From: Anabas testudineus
Lineage: Eukaryota > Chordata > Actinopteri > Anabantiformes > Anabantidae
NCBI RefSeq assembly: GCF_900324465.2
Contig: NC_046626.1
Span: 5,415,459-5,479,458 of the forward strand
Direction of reading: 5' to 3'
DNA: 64,000 bases
This document shows, in pieces, positions 38,276-63,662 of this stretch. Both the position numbers and the translations under genes were made by a program. The notes beneath the pieces were generated by a model. It worked only from the letters and a program-made list of their open reading frames with translations. It made no database searches and was not told where the DNA came from. Within the stretch, counting starts at the first letter, position 1, and each line of letters starts with the position of its first letter.

Positions 38276-41200
38276 CCCTGTGTTGTGTTTTCCTTCAGTG
38301 CTGAAAATCCTGACACTGCAGAGTCTTGTGGAGCAGCTGCGGAAACAGTTGTCGGACCTCGACAAGTTACACATTGGTCAGGTAACCCGTAAGTATCAAG
38401 TATCAGTAATAGTTCAAAAATGGATCCCCATCTCTACGACATATGCACTAATTAAAGGTTTTAAAGCTCAGTGCACTTACCTATAGAGTCCAACATTAAG
38501 CAGATGGAGTCAGGTTGTGTTTAGATGTTTGACACAGTAACACTTTATGATTTGTCTCAGAGCTCAGAAATGATCTTACAACTAAGAGGAAAGAACTGCA
38601 GGAATATATCAACAAGCTCAGCGAGAGTAATCAGACAAGTGCCAGGCTGAGTAAGTAATGTGTGGGTACTCTGTTTTCATCTATTAATAATTAATACCTG
38701 AGTGAAAAATGTTTATCTTTAAAATACACTTCCTTTGATTCTCAGTTCTCACAATCACCAATCTGCACAACCAACTCAGAAGACTGGAAGAAGATCGTCG
38801 TAATGTTACCACGACATCTTCTTCAATAATTACTCGTAAGGATCTGATTTTCATGAGGTTTTATAACCGCTGATTTAGTGAATAACATTTAGTTCTCTGA
38901 TGACTTTAAGAAAAACTGACTTTTTCTAGAGCTGAGAGAAGAACTGAGGGTAAGAAAGCTGGAGCACTCTCGTGATCAGGCTCAGATTCAGAGTAAGTTG
39001 TCAGCTCCTCATACAGTTATTGAAGAATATTTAAGTTTCTTGACTAACATTGCATTATTATAAATCAGTCCTCAAAGATCTGCTTGAATCCAAAAAAAGG
39101 GAACATGACTCTGCTCAGACTGAAGTCAACGGTGAGTTACTTTCTTTCTGAAATAGGGTTTTCATGAGTAATTCTTTGTTTATAGAAGACACTTGACAAC
39201 CTGGCCTTTATGTTTTTTTTGTGCAACAGAGCTTCAGAGAAAATTGCAATTAAAGACTCAAGACTGCTCTGGAACTGAGGAAAGATATGAGCGTAAGTTC
39301 TAATTTGGATAAGGCTCAAGACCGATGCTACGTGCCTTAGTTTCACTTCTGAGTTATTGTATGCGTCTGTTTCTATTAGAGGCAAAGACAGAGTTTGAAC
39401 AGACGATTGCAGAACTCAAAAGTGGAGACGCCAAAGCAGCACTCAGTGAGTAAAATCTTTCTATTTCACCTGTGATGTGTTCTCTGCTATGGTACAATAA
39501 TGGTTTTTGCTCTTTTTTTCTGGTCAGCACTGAACATTATGAATCTGCAGTATGCACTGAAGACTCTGACGGATCTGATCACCTCAACAAAAGACAAGGA
39601 CAAAATTTCAGGTGAGTAGTAGTAAACATAGTCAGTGAATGACACTACAGTTTTGCATCTGTATTAACAATTTAGTTTTCCATTCAGAAAAAATTGTTTT
39701 CCTCCTAAATTACTTCTGCTACTACCCCTGAAATTAAGAACAGGTATACTTGAAGAAAAAACAACCAAAAATGCTTTTACAGGTGGAGGCCACTGACATT
39801 TTTTCCCTCTGCATCTTTTCTGGACGTTTTCTCGCTAGCTCAGCATTTGGCTACGGTCAGTGTCGCTAATGGCAGCATGAGCTGATACCTGGACCCTACA
39901 GAGGTTACACAGGCAGTCCATCTTCCCGAGGATGGCACATCAATATGTACCATTGTCGGAAATCTTGCTATGTTTCCCGGCACAGTCTCACGAGCATGGA
40001 GATTCGAGGAGACAGTTACTCTAGGAGAGCTGAACCACAGAGGGTTGTTAACCCATTAATAAGACTGGTATCTGCTCATTTGTGCAAGGAGGAAAAGGAT
40101 GAGCACTGTCAGAGCCCTACAAAATGACCTTCAGCAGACCACTGGTGTAAATGTCTCTGGTGTTCACCAAGGTTCCCCACTTGAGCACTGCGCTATTTAC
40201 AGCTGGGAGCAAGCTCACTCTAAGCACATGAGACAGGGTCTGGAAAGAAGTGGGGAACATTTTGCTGCCTGTAACATTGTTCAGCATTACTGTTATGGTG
40301 GTGGGTCAGTGATGGTCTGGGGAAGCATATTCCTGGAGCGGTGTCTGATGTCTTCCCACTACGAATCAGATGTAGCTTGTATTGGAACCATTTTTGCACT
40401 GCGGTTTTTGGATCACATTAAATTTTCTGCCTCTGATTTTCTCTGCTTCTCTTTACATCCCCACAGAGCTGCAGAGGCAACTGGAAGATAAGCAAGATGA
40501 ATTGTATTCCAAGACTGCAGAGCTTGAGGGACTGATTCCCGACTCCGAATCAAGTATGCATACTGTTAAACACTGTGGTCTTCTGGGGGGCTGTTGATCT
40601 GCAGATTATTTTTGTGAATCTAACATCACACCTGTCGTCGGGTTTCCCTCCCTCTAAAATGTTGTTGTTGCTGAGTTTGACAAAGATGATACACATTTAC
40701 ATGAAAACATAGACACTGACATGACACGAAAAAAAGCAAATATGTGAAATCAATTGCTTGTTTTGATTGTGTTGCTATAGCAACTGTTCAAATGAAAGTT
40801 TGAAATTTATAAGCTCTAGAGATGTTTGTAACCAAGTCGATCTCTATTTCATTGTAGTCTTCATGAAAACAACCCAACCCACATGTAAATATTAATTCAC
40901 TTTGATTTATTAATACAGGGGTCAAAACCGTTAGTTTGCTAGTTACTAAAAATTATAATAGACCTAAAATGAATGTTTGTAGAATTAGCCCGCCTTTCAG
41001 TGTGAAAGTGCATAGACTGTTGAGCAGAGTTAGGTGTTTGTTCCCCTGTTGTGAGACCACTGAGCTGAGGTGACTCTGTAAGTGAGTGTCAGAGCTTTGA
41101 TGATATTTCGGCCAACCACTGAAGGCCAGTGCAGAGATGTAAACAAAATGCATCAATTTTGTCCGACTTTAAACCATACAATAATGTTTCAATGTGCAAG

Positions 41201-44200
41201 CTGGTGGTTTTGTCGGTGTGTTGCAGCGGGAAAGACGAGATATGATGAGTGCAGTGAGTTCAGTTAATGCCACTGCTTGTTTTGTTTCAGTTTTAACAAT
41301 CATTCAACTGCAGACTGATTTACGGGACCTGCAAAAAAATGATAAAAATGGAACAACAGGAAACCAGGTAGCAGGTTAGTCTATTATAAATGCCAATCAT
41401 TCAATTCATCACAGCATTACAAACTGCATCACAAACGACAATTTACAATAAAACTTTTTTTTTTCCAGAGTTACAAAATAGAGTGGATGGCTTCATCAAT
41501 AAAATAGACGATGAAAAAGAAGGAAATGTAAAACTGAGTGAGTAAACTTTGAATGGAAAGGTTCACAGACAAGTTGACCTTTTTTTTCCTGCTCATTTTT
41601 TGAGCATCCTTTTACAATATGTCAAGTAATATATTTATTCTTTTCTGTTCTGCTTTGATCTAGTCCTGAAAATCATCACCCTGCAGAGTCAGGTGGAGCA
41701 GCTGCAGAGACTGGTATCAAACCTCAGGGTGATGAAAACAAATGATGTAGCTCGTGAGTATGACCAACACAATTTTACAATTTTACCCAGTAAATAATTC
41801 ATTGGCGGATTCCAAGGTTGTCTGTAATACTGCCATTGCTGTACGCTGATAATATGCATGGAAAAATTAAATATTTTTTAAACAAAAATTTGTCTCAGAG
41901 CTCACAAATGATCTTACGACCACGAAGAACCAGCTGCAGAAATATATCGATGACCTGAGTGAGAAGAATCAAACAAATGCCAAACTGAGTAAGTAAAGAG
42001 GGAACGTGGTGTGTTGTAATAATGTATTTTCATGATGGAGGAAGTATTGTTACATGTCTAAAGTTTCCTGTGTCTATTTTTCTATGGCTGTCAGTTCTGA
42101 GAATAACTGATCTGACCAACCAACTCAGAAACCTACGAGCAGAAAAGGAAAATGAGGGCCAAACAACGTCTGCTACAGTTATTAGTGAGTGTCTTGTTTC
42201 ACTTTGATGTGATTGAATATGAGTATTAGCAGGAACTTTTTCTGAGCTGAAGCACACTGTATTTTTTTTTTCTAGATCTCAGGGAACAACTGAAGATGAA
42301 AGTAGAGGAGCAACTTCAAGATCAGGCTAAGATCAAAGGTCAGTTGAGTCCTACCATGTGTACGTATGTGTGCAACAAAAAATAACAAACGTGAAATGTT
42401 TTTTGTACAAGATCTGCAGGATAAGCTGAACCAGACAGAGGCACAGTGTTCCAGTTTTGAGCAGAAACTTAAAGGTGAGTGTAGACATAATGTCTCTACT
42501 GGCCAGCAGTCTGAATAATATTAAATAGTTTTGTCTATGTAATGTTTTGTCACTAATTTCTGTGCTTTTTAAAAATTGGCTGTTTTTTTTAGATACAGAG
42601 ACAATACTGTGAACCGCAGTGAATTTTCTAGACCATTGTGGTGTGATAGCTGCTAGAGCAGCTCAGTCAGCTCAAGCTCTAAATGATAAACTAAATTATT
42701 GCTACAAAACCCTTTTCGCAAATCAACCCTTTCAGAAAATTTACTTTAGAAGGTTGAACTTGAAGGTTGTGTGTCTTTTTTAATGCCACACAAAAATATT
42801 TAAGAATTATAGATTGCTGCAGTAATTTATTGCCCTTTCCAAATCTGTCAGTTTTTTCAAGGAATTGTCGGTTTGGAGTATGTTTGTATGTAAATGACAG
42901 TATTGCCTGTGTAAAGTGATATCGCGTGTCATGGACATTGATTGTCTTGTGATTATGACTCAAAAGGTAAAGTAAAATATAAATGGGAGACAGGGCAACC
43001 CTGTCTAGGGTTTTATCTGCTAAACAGATATTAATTTAGGGGGATTTGCATAAAAGAACTAGCGTCTTGAAAATCAAATTCCTCACTTCCTTGTTCCTCA
43101 CTTGCAAGTCACATTGGATAAAAGCATCTGCTAAATAACTAAATGTAATGTAAATGTAATGAAATTCCCTATTTGAGGTATTCTGTTGTTTTAGTTTTAT
43201 CCAAAGAAAATCTGCTGTTATCCTTATATTGTGTTCTGTATGTGGGATTAACAGTTGTTGTAAATGTTCCCTTGCAGAGCTGCAGAATGAACTGGATGGC
43301 AAAATGAATGAGCTGTTGTCTAAATCTGACACTGTTACTTCACTTGGTGAGTGGTGGAGCTGTGTTACTGATTTGCTTAATCTGTGCAATGTTCAGTACG
43401 AATATTAGCACATAGAATTTTCCCTGCGTTGTATTTTACATAGTGAGAAAACATTTCTTTGTGAAGTAATATAATATATGGAAATAGTAAGGTCTATTGG
43501 ATTTTTTAGACATGCCTCACATTTTCCTTTTTGCTTGTGGTTATACTTAGTTGTTTCTCCATTTAAGATTGTTGTAGTTCAGATTCAGAGAGCAAGAAGG
43601 AGAGGGAGACAAAGAATTTAAAGGTGTAAAAAAAACAAACATTTTATTTTAAATCTCAGCTCTTCAAATTTCTACATTAACATTGCAACTGGAGGAGTCA
43701 AAGAGACAACTACAAAACACTGAATCAGCAACCACAATAAAAGGTCAGTGTGTTTATTGTCAACTCAGTTGCATGCATGAGGGGGTACAAATGATGCTAC
43801 CGACAGTGTACAACAGATACAGATTAAAACACTTTTATTCTGCTCTGTAGAGCTTCAAAAAACAATAGATGACAAAAGTAAAGAGCTGGCCAAAAAAACA
43901 GAGCAGCTGAAAACAAGAAGTCCTCAAGCACAAAGGCGTGAGTAGAATATGCATTTTCTCATTATTGCTACTTAAAAACAATCACATTCTGAATGATCCT
44001 GTAGTGAATGATACTGTGTATAAGGGAAATACGTCCTACAATAGAATTATCAACATTGAACTCTTCTTTCAGTTCTACAAATTATTACAATACATTCTGA
44101 GATCGAGAAATTTGTGAATGTGGCAGCAAACGACACAGATTACGCCAAGATTAGAGGTGAGAGAGTGACTAGTGACAGAGATGTATGTTGACTGTGTACA

Positions 44201-47200
44201 CCAAGCGGTTCAGATTAATAACATTGTGTAACCTGAACTAAGATAAAATAATGGTTTTCTATATCTTGTCTGCAGCATTAGAAGACCGATTGAATAATTT
44301 GATTGAGGGAATTCGAGATGAAGAAAATGAACATACCAAATTCAGTGAGTTATTAAAATAGCACTAAAATGTACGAGTTCTGTGATTGTCATTGACTGCA
44401 GCCTTTTAACCATGTGACTATAACCCGAACCTGTCTCCTGTTAGCGTTTCAAGTCTTGGCTCAACAAGATGAAATAGCTAGACTGAAGAAGCAAGAAGAG
44501 CGTCAGACAAAGGCTTATTTTGATAAAATTGCAGGTAAGAAGCAGTAGGCTACCGTCAGATATATTCCGAAGACCTTCTCATACATTTTGAGGAAATTAA
44601 ACATCTGTTCTGAAATTCTTAAAGAGCTGCAGAATGAACTGGATCACATCAGAAATCAGATCAGGGAAAAGACACTGTTGCTGGAATCAAGTGATACAAG
44701 GATCACTAATCTGTGTAAGTGTTCTGTTCAGTTCTGATGAGAAAGCAAATTGAACTGGAAGTAAAACTGTTAATTAGGTTAAATATACTAAGTCTTTTTT
44801 TTTTTTTAGCATCTCAAATTATGGATCTTCACCAGAAAATCAAACCACTGGAGGATGAAATCTCATACATCCAAGAAACAAATGCTGAGAACCTTGCAGG
44901 TAAAGATAATAGGCCTTAAAGTAATCCATACCCAAGTTTTGCCTTCATAATTCTTTACTTGATCATTTTTTAGAGCTTCAGAGAAGAGTGAATTTGACAA
45001 AGAGGCAACTGCAAGACAGCGAACTTCGGCTCAGTGAAGCAGATGCAAAGAATTTTAACTTGAGTATGAACATTTGTCATTTGGCCGTGTTCTGTGTTGT
45101 TTCTCTTGAGCACAGAATAAAGTTATGTCCGTGTCTCTGCTAGTAATGGAGATCGTTGATCTGAGGTCACAGCTGAAAAAAGCTGAGAAAAAGGCGCCCA
45201 GAAATGCTGAAAGAATGATCCAAGGTTTGTCAATATGTTGCTTTCCTACTGTTGTGAGTTGTAAATAGTACTAAGACCAATGTGTAACAACTAAATCTTA
45301 CGTATTTTTCATGTTTCTTGCAACTCTCCTTTTTTGTTCTCTCTCAGAACTGGAAGAAAAAGTTGAAACACAACAAAGAGAGATTAAAAATCTTGAAAGG
45401 ACAAATACAGGTGAGCACTGTACATTCTGTAAAGAAATACTTTGACATTGTAGGAAACATGCTCATCACTAAGAATCTTGTGAAACTACAACATATCAAA
45501 CATGTCACATTTATGTTGCACCTAAACAAATAAAATATGACATTTTAATAAATCAGCTTTAGAGTTGTTGGCTGGTGGGTTGGCAGTTGCCTTAAATAGA
45601 GCCAGGTTAGCTGTGTTCCACTCGTTCCAGTCTTCATGCTATGCCATGCTAAGCAGCTGCGTCATCATATTTACCTCGGACATAAGAATGAGCTTTTTCT
45701 TTTTGTTTTCCTGAAATATTGAGCTGCTGCTTTAAAACGTTTTGGCTCTTCGTATGTTGATATGTGGCTCTGTTTCAACTTCCTGCCTCTCTCAGATCTA
45801 AAGCAAGAAGTGAGCGAGCTGAAGATGTCCTGCAATGAAAACGCCGACTGTCAAGGTCAGATCCTCTACATGACCTTAAGATCTTTCTGTGCAGGCTGTG
45901 TACTTCTCCTTGAAACTGAGTCATTTGGTGAAGTTGTGAGTCTTGAACTAATCTGAACTGAATATTTCATCAAACAGATGTACAAATGCAACTTCAACAG
46001 AGCCAGGAGGAGGTGGATCGCCTGCAGCAGCAGCTGCAAGACAAGGACGCTGCGTTCAGACAGCTGCAGGAAGAGTCTGAAGAACAGGCCAAAATAACTA
46101 ACCGACTGCAAAAAGAATACAACAGTAAGTTCAACTCTCTACTTCGACATAGAACAAGTCCATTCAATTTGTGGACACCAAAGGAGAGCTAAAAGGCAAC
46201 AAATGTAGTGGTGGGATCCTGTACCCTTAAGATTTATAGCATTTTTGTATCTACGTTTTATTAAACAGACTTAGAGAAACAATTTCAGCTGGCAGAGGCC
46301 TTTAGTGACAACCTACAGAAACAGATGTTTGAGAAGGACACCATACTGACCCAGCTGCAGCAGGAGTTAGACGGCCGAACCACGGATTATAACAAACTGC
46401 AGGACGACTACAACAGTACGTGGATAAATTCCGTATCACATAACGAGAAAAGGCACTAGCTGCTCTTTTGTTTCTTGAATAAATGTAGAAATCCTGCTGT
46501 CTTTTGTGTTTCAATGCTAGATCTTCAAAATGAAAAGAGCGAACTTGAGGAAAGAGTGCGAGGTGATATGGTCAACAATAAATAAAAAAATACAGTGATA
46601 TGAAAAAAACCCACTAATAAAATGACGTATTTGTTTGTATTCTTTCCTCAGACCTTCAAACCAGTCTAACTGATAAGGAAGATAAGACGATCCATACCAG
46701 TGAGTCACATATAAGAGTTACTTTCCACAGCACATTAAGAATACTTAGTTCTACTCTTCCTTCTAAGGACATCAAGCCATAGACATTAACACCCAGTTCA
46801 CTATTTTTCTTCGTTTACAGGGAAGATAACTTTCGATCCAAACACAGCACACCCAAGAATAGTTCTCTCTGCGGACAACACTGAGATGTCCACTACTGCT
46901 GAAATACAACAGGTGCCAGACAACCCACGCCGGTTTGATGTCGACCTGGCTGTTATGGGCTCAACTGGATTCTTAAGTGGGAGACAGTATTGGGAGGTGT
47001 CTGTAGCTGGGAAGCTTTGTTACCACGTTGGCATGGCCAGCGAGTCTGCTCCAAGGAAGGGAACCATACTGTACAGTCCAGGTATAGGTTACTGGACCAT
47101 ACTCCTGAATAAACAAGGCCAATTCCGAGCTATTGATAGGAAACCCACTGTTATCCAAGTTCAGACGCCACCTCTGAGACTGGGCATTCTGCTGGACTAC

Positions 47201-47374
47201 AAAAACGGACAGATTTCATTTTATGATGCTGGTGCCAGAGCTCATATGTACTCGTTTGCAGGTCAAAGGTTTACAGACAGGATCTTTCCATTTGTCAATT
47301 TTTGTGTTGAGGAAGTTGATAATCAGATTCCAATTGTTTTACTTACTCCCGGATCTTCTGACTGGATAAAATAG
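33336..47374 (+). CDS. Predicted secreted long coiled-coil protein with C-terminal PRY-SPRY (B30.2) domain
   Basis: About 56 exons were read by eye, totalling 4887 bases, 1628 residues, in frame throughout. Exon 1 (33336-33411) encodes a signal peptide (MAGGSCFIWILLLLSCVF). Exons 2-4 are 33501-33574, 33694-33738 and 33825-33849. Later exons (34031-34099 to 46652-46699) are short, multiples of three, with phase-1 introns. They encode heptad-like coiled coil in which exons beginning ELQxxL often alternate with exons beginning LxIIxLQ. The last exon (46821-47374) encodes PRY-SPRY: SGRQYWEVSV, HVGMAS, LGILLDYKNGQISFYDA and FPFVNF. Several N-x-S/T sites (NGTT, NVTT, NSTR, NQTS) suit an extracellular location. 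No RING, B-box or transmembrane segment is visible, so it is not a TRIM or butyrophilin. AATAAA is at 47581-47586. I do not recognise a named gene, and its function is unknown. Confidence 0.82.
37724..37741 (+). other. Possible 18-base microexon in cassette A
   Basis: CGACAG precedes AGTCCACAAAGAAATACT, which is followed by GTGAGT. The segment is 18 bases, phase 1 on both sides, and would insert KSTKKY without changing the frame. Skipping it joins the flanking exons exactly as in cassette B, so it may be optional or spurious. Confidence 0.3.
38223..38273. repeat. AT microsatellite
   Basis: About 25 AT units in an intron of the coiled-coil/B30.2 gene, 26 bases before the next exon. Confidence 0.95.
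39069..42338 (+). repeat. Exon cassette B (11 exons, 849 coding bases) of the coiled-coil/B30.2 gene
   Basis: Exons 39069-39131, 39230-39292, 39380-39445, 39528-39611, 40467-40553, 41291-41374, 41469-41537, 41664-41753, 41899-41988, 42095-42184, 42276-42338, with lengths 63, 63, 66, 84, 87, 84, 69, 90, 90, 90, 63. The sum is exactly that of cassette A. It is longer in genomic DNA because a Tc1-like remnant sits in one intron and another intron (40554-41290) is enlarged. Confidence 0.88.
39740..40410 (+). mobile_element. Degraded Tc1-like transposon remnant inside an intron
   Basis: The plus strand holds pieces of a fish Tc1-like element: the GGCCACTGACATTTTTTCCC leader, a transposase piece MSTVRALQNDLQQTTGVNVS at 40099, and GGGSVMVWGSIF at about 40303. 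Internal sequence between these is deleted and the frame is broken. It sits between exons 39528-39611 and 40467-40553 without touching them. Confidence 0.75.
42412..44899 (+). repeat. Exon cassette C (diverged, 9 exons) of the coiled-coil/B30.2 gene
   Basis: Exons 42412-42474, 43278-43346, 43660-43743, 43851-43937, 44073-44156, 44276-44344, 44445-44534, 44625-44714, 44810-44899, with lengths 63, 69, 84, 87, 84, 69, 90, 90, 90. This is the order found in cassettes A and B minus the flanking 63-base exons. Peptide similarity is weaker but visible (ELQKTIDDKSKELAKKTEQL against ELQRQLEDKQDELYSKTAEL), so it is an older copy. Confidence 0.72.
43110..43161. repeat. Tail of a common teleost interspersed repeat
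   Basis: GGATAAAAGCATCTGCTAAA followed by TAACTAAATGTAATG repeats is a tail I recognise from abundant fish interspersed repeats. The body of the element is not clear, so no family is given. Confidence 0.45.
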
Positions 47375-47692
47375 AGAAATGCGTACGTTGTCGTTCACAT
47401 CAAATCTTAGCCATGCATCTCATTTAGTCTCTTCTCAGTGGGTGATTAAAAACAATCTCTGTAAATGTTGAGTAGTTCTTGCACGTTTTGATTTTCAAAT
47501 ACGTTACTGATCACATGGTGAAAATTGTACACTTACTGTAACAGAGTACTGCTTTTATTGCTGTTATAGCTGTTTGAGGCAATAAAGACACAGCAATTAT
47601 ACAACAGTGAATTGTTTTTTTTTTCTTCAATACAAAGATAGCTCAAATCAGGTGACAGAAAAAAATGGACCCGTACTTCTTACAACCATGTC

Positions 47693-47698
47693 TTTATT
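47693..47698 (-). terminator. Polyadenylation signal of the C14orf119 homolog
   Basis: AATAAA on the minus strand, about 280 bases past the stop codon. The convergent B30.2 gene has its own AATAAA at 47581-47586, so the two transcripts would overlap tail to tail by a few tens of bases at most. Confidence 0.55.
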
Positions 47699-47975
47699 TT
47701 AACTTCAAGGAAATGACAAAGCTTCACCCATCATGGAATCATTCAAACAAAAATGTCTGAACTTCATATGAAAAAAAAATGTTTTAATGTGTTTTTCAGC
47801 ACTAGAGAAACCAGTGCAGGAAACAACTGCTTATACTGAACATTTCTGTTCTTAAATCACTTGGTTTATCTTGAGTCCAGCTCTCGGCTCGACTACACAT
47901 TTCCCACTAATGTCCCCTGTTCAACACATTTTGTTGGGAGTCAAACTGGCTTTTCTGTCACAATGCAAACATTGC

Positions 47976-48539
47976 TCAGTCTCTTCCTGCGGTGCCAGCG
48001 ACGCTGCTGTAAAACTGGGCAACAAACACTGGATCCCGCTCCTCCAGTATGTGAAGGAAATGATTCCTCTCCTCTTCTCCCCAAGACTCAAACCACTGGT
48101 TCCACAGGCGCAGCTGACATTCAAAGATATTTGGCAGATGGTCTTTAACCTTGACAGGGTGCAAACAAGAAAAACTGTTAGAAATGCTGCAGCACTTCAC
48201 CCCCTGGACCATCTGTAAGGGAATGTAAATTACCTGGAGGCTACTCAGTGAATCTAGGAGGGTGCACACTTTCCCAGGCACAGCTTTCCCCAGCAGGTCC
48301 TGCAGGAACCGCTCCTTCTGAGTGGCGGTCCAGCCCTGGAACCAGCTCAGGACGCACCGCTGCTCCTGGAGGGTTACATAGGAGATGGGCTCCGGCTCTT
48401 TAGCTTGACCCGAAGTCGGAGAAGCACAGGACAGGTTCTCAAGGCTGGGAGGACTGGCTACTTTCTGTGGAGGTGATGGAAAGTCTTCCGGGTTGGGAGC
48501 GCAGCAGCCGGACACACCGGTCCAGTGTTGCGTGGTCAT
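47976..48539 (-). CDS. C14orf119 homolog, conserved uncharacterised protein
   Basis: Two exons, 48234-48539 and 47976-48149, joined across an 84-base intron, give 159 residues. The N-terminal 60 residues are Pro/Ser-rich and variable. The conserved core is ISYVTLQEQRCVLSWFQGWT, ERFLQDLLGKAVPGKV, FECQLRLWNQWFESWGEEER and FVAQFYSSVAGTAGRD, matching human C14orf119 (140 residues) almost block for block. Its function is not established. The intron is a multiple of three with no stop, so an unspliced message would add 28 residues (187 in total); the spliced form is preferred because its spacing matches the human protein. It is transcribed divergently from acin1, as expected from the human gene order. 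Confidence 0.88.
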   Translation of the reverse strand: MTTQHWTGVSGCCAPNPEDFPSPPQKVASPPSLENLSCASPTSGQAKEPEPISYVTLQEQRCVLSWFQGWTATQKERFLQDLLGKAVPGKVCTLLDSLSSLQVIYIPLQMVQGVKCCSISNSFSCLHPVKVKDHLPNIFECQLRLWNQWFESWGEEERNHFLHILEERDPVFVAQFYSSVAGTAGRD

Positions 48540-49426
48540 GGTCGGTGATGCCTCTGTCGGACCTAAGCCTGGAGTTGTAGGATGTCTGGGACCGTCAGTG
48601 AGCTGCGATTTCTGCTGTTGGTTTAGCTGCTAAACTTTGATTGACGTGACTGAACCAAGACACTTTTGGAAGACAGGTTTGTGTCAGACCGAAAAAAAAC
48701 AAAACAAACGAGTACAACACAGACTACATCTGCTGCAAGTGAATCCTCAGCACCTCCAGGTTGGACGTTAGGCAGCTTAGCTAACAATTTATCAAACGTT
48801 AAGCCATGCCACCTTCTTCAAAGTCAGCACCACGAGTACGTTAATTTAGGTCCAGCCTAAATACCTGTCTGTATTCAAATATTATAAAACAGAGCGTTAT
48901 ATTCACCTCATTGTGTGCGTGTTTGGAGTGCGGCGACCGCTAATCTTGCTAACAAATAACGCAGCAGGAAGTGTACTGTTATTCGCAGTTGCTGTTGTGA
49001 AGGAAATCAAAACTGCGCAGATTCTGCGCATAGTTTGTTGTTGACCCGTAAAGGCTCTAAGCTGATTATATAAAGAAACCACATTATTACAGAAAGCGAA
49101 TACGTTTAATAGTTGTGGATGTAAATTGTGTGTGTGAACATGTATATATATATATTTTATTCAGCGGTATGATTTTTTTTTTTTTCATGTGAAAAAAAAT
49201 ACACTTCTTATGAACATTGCAAGTTTACAATGCTGTACTAGCAAATACGTGCACGACTTTTTACAAAATATAAATAACAACAGAGCCGTATTTAACAGTT
49301 CGTGTCAGATGTTTACTACATAGCGCTGTTTTATATATTCGTTAGGGGGAAGTCGTCGACGATGACGGTGGGTGGAGGAAGGCGTTGCTCGTCGCTCTGG
49401 CTGGGAACTGACTAGAGGAACGGAAA
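48540..49426. promoter_or_regulatory. Shared upstream region of the C14orf119 homolog and acin1
   Basis: The two start codons are 887 bases apart on opposite strands. The acin1 side (about 49340-49430, and into intron 1) is CpG-rich (GTCGTCGACGATGACGG, GCTCGTCGCTC). The middle holds an AT run at 49144-49156. No other gene is seen here. Confidence 0.5.

Positions 49427-63662
<14,236 letters not shown>

Larger units (their letters stand above)
36602..38992 (+). repeat. Exon cassette A (11 exons, 849 coding bases) of the coiled-coil/B30.2 gene
   Basis: Exons 36602-36664, 36774-36836, 36923-36991, 37098-37181, 37520-37606, 37922-38005, 38106-38171, 38299-38388, 38561-38650, 38746-38835, 38930-38992, with lengths 63, 63, 69, 84, 87, 84, 66, 90, 90, 90, 63. 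The peptides match cassette B exon by exon, for example ELQRQLEEKQQELNSKTADI against ELQRQLEDKQDELYSKTAEL, and LRIIQLQDDI...NGTTGN against LTIIQLQTDL...NGTTGN. Confidence 0.88.

Noticed and set aside
46886-47374. Standalone 162-residue B30.2 protein
   Set aside because: The open frame extends upstream to a splice acceptor at 46820 and joins in phase with the coiled-coil exons, so it is the last exon of the larger gene.
33336-47374. TRIM-family E3 ligase
   Set aside because: No RING or B-box is present, and the gene starts with a signal peptide; only the coiled coil and B30.2 resemble TRIMs.
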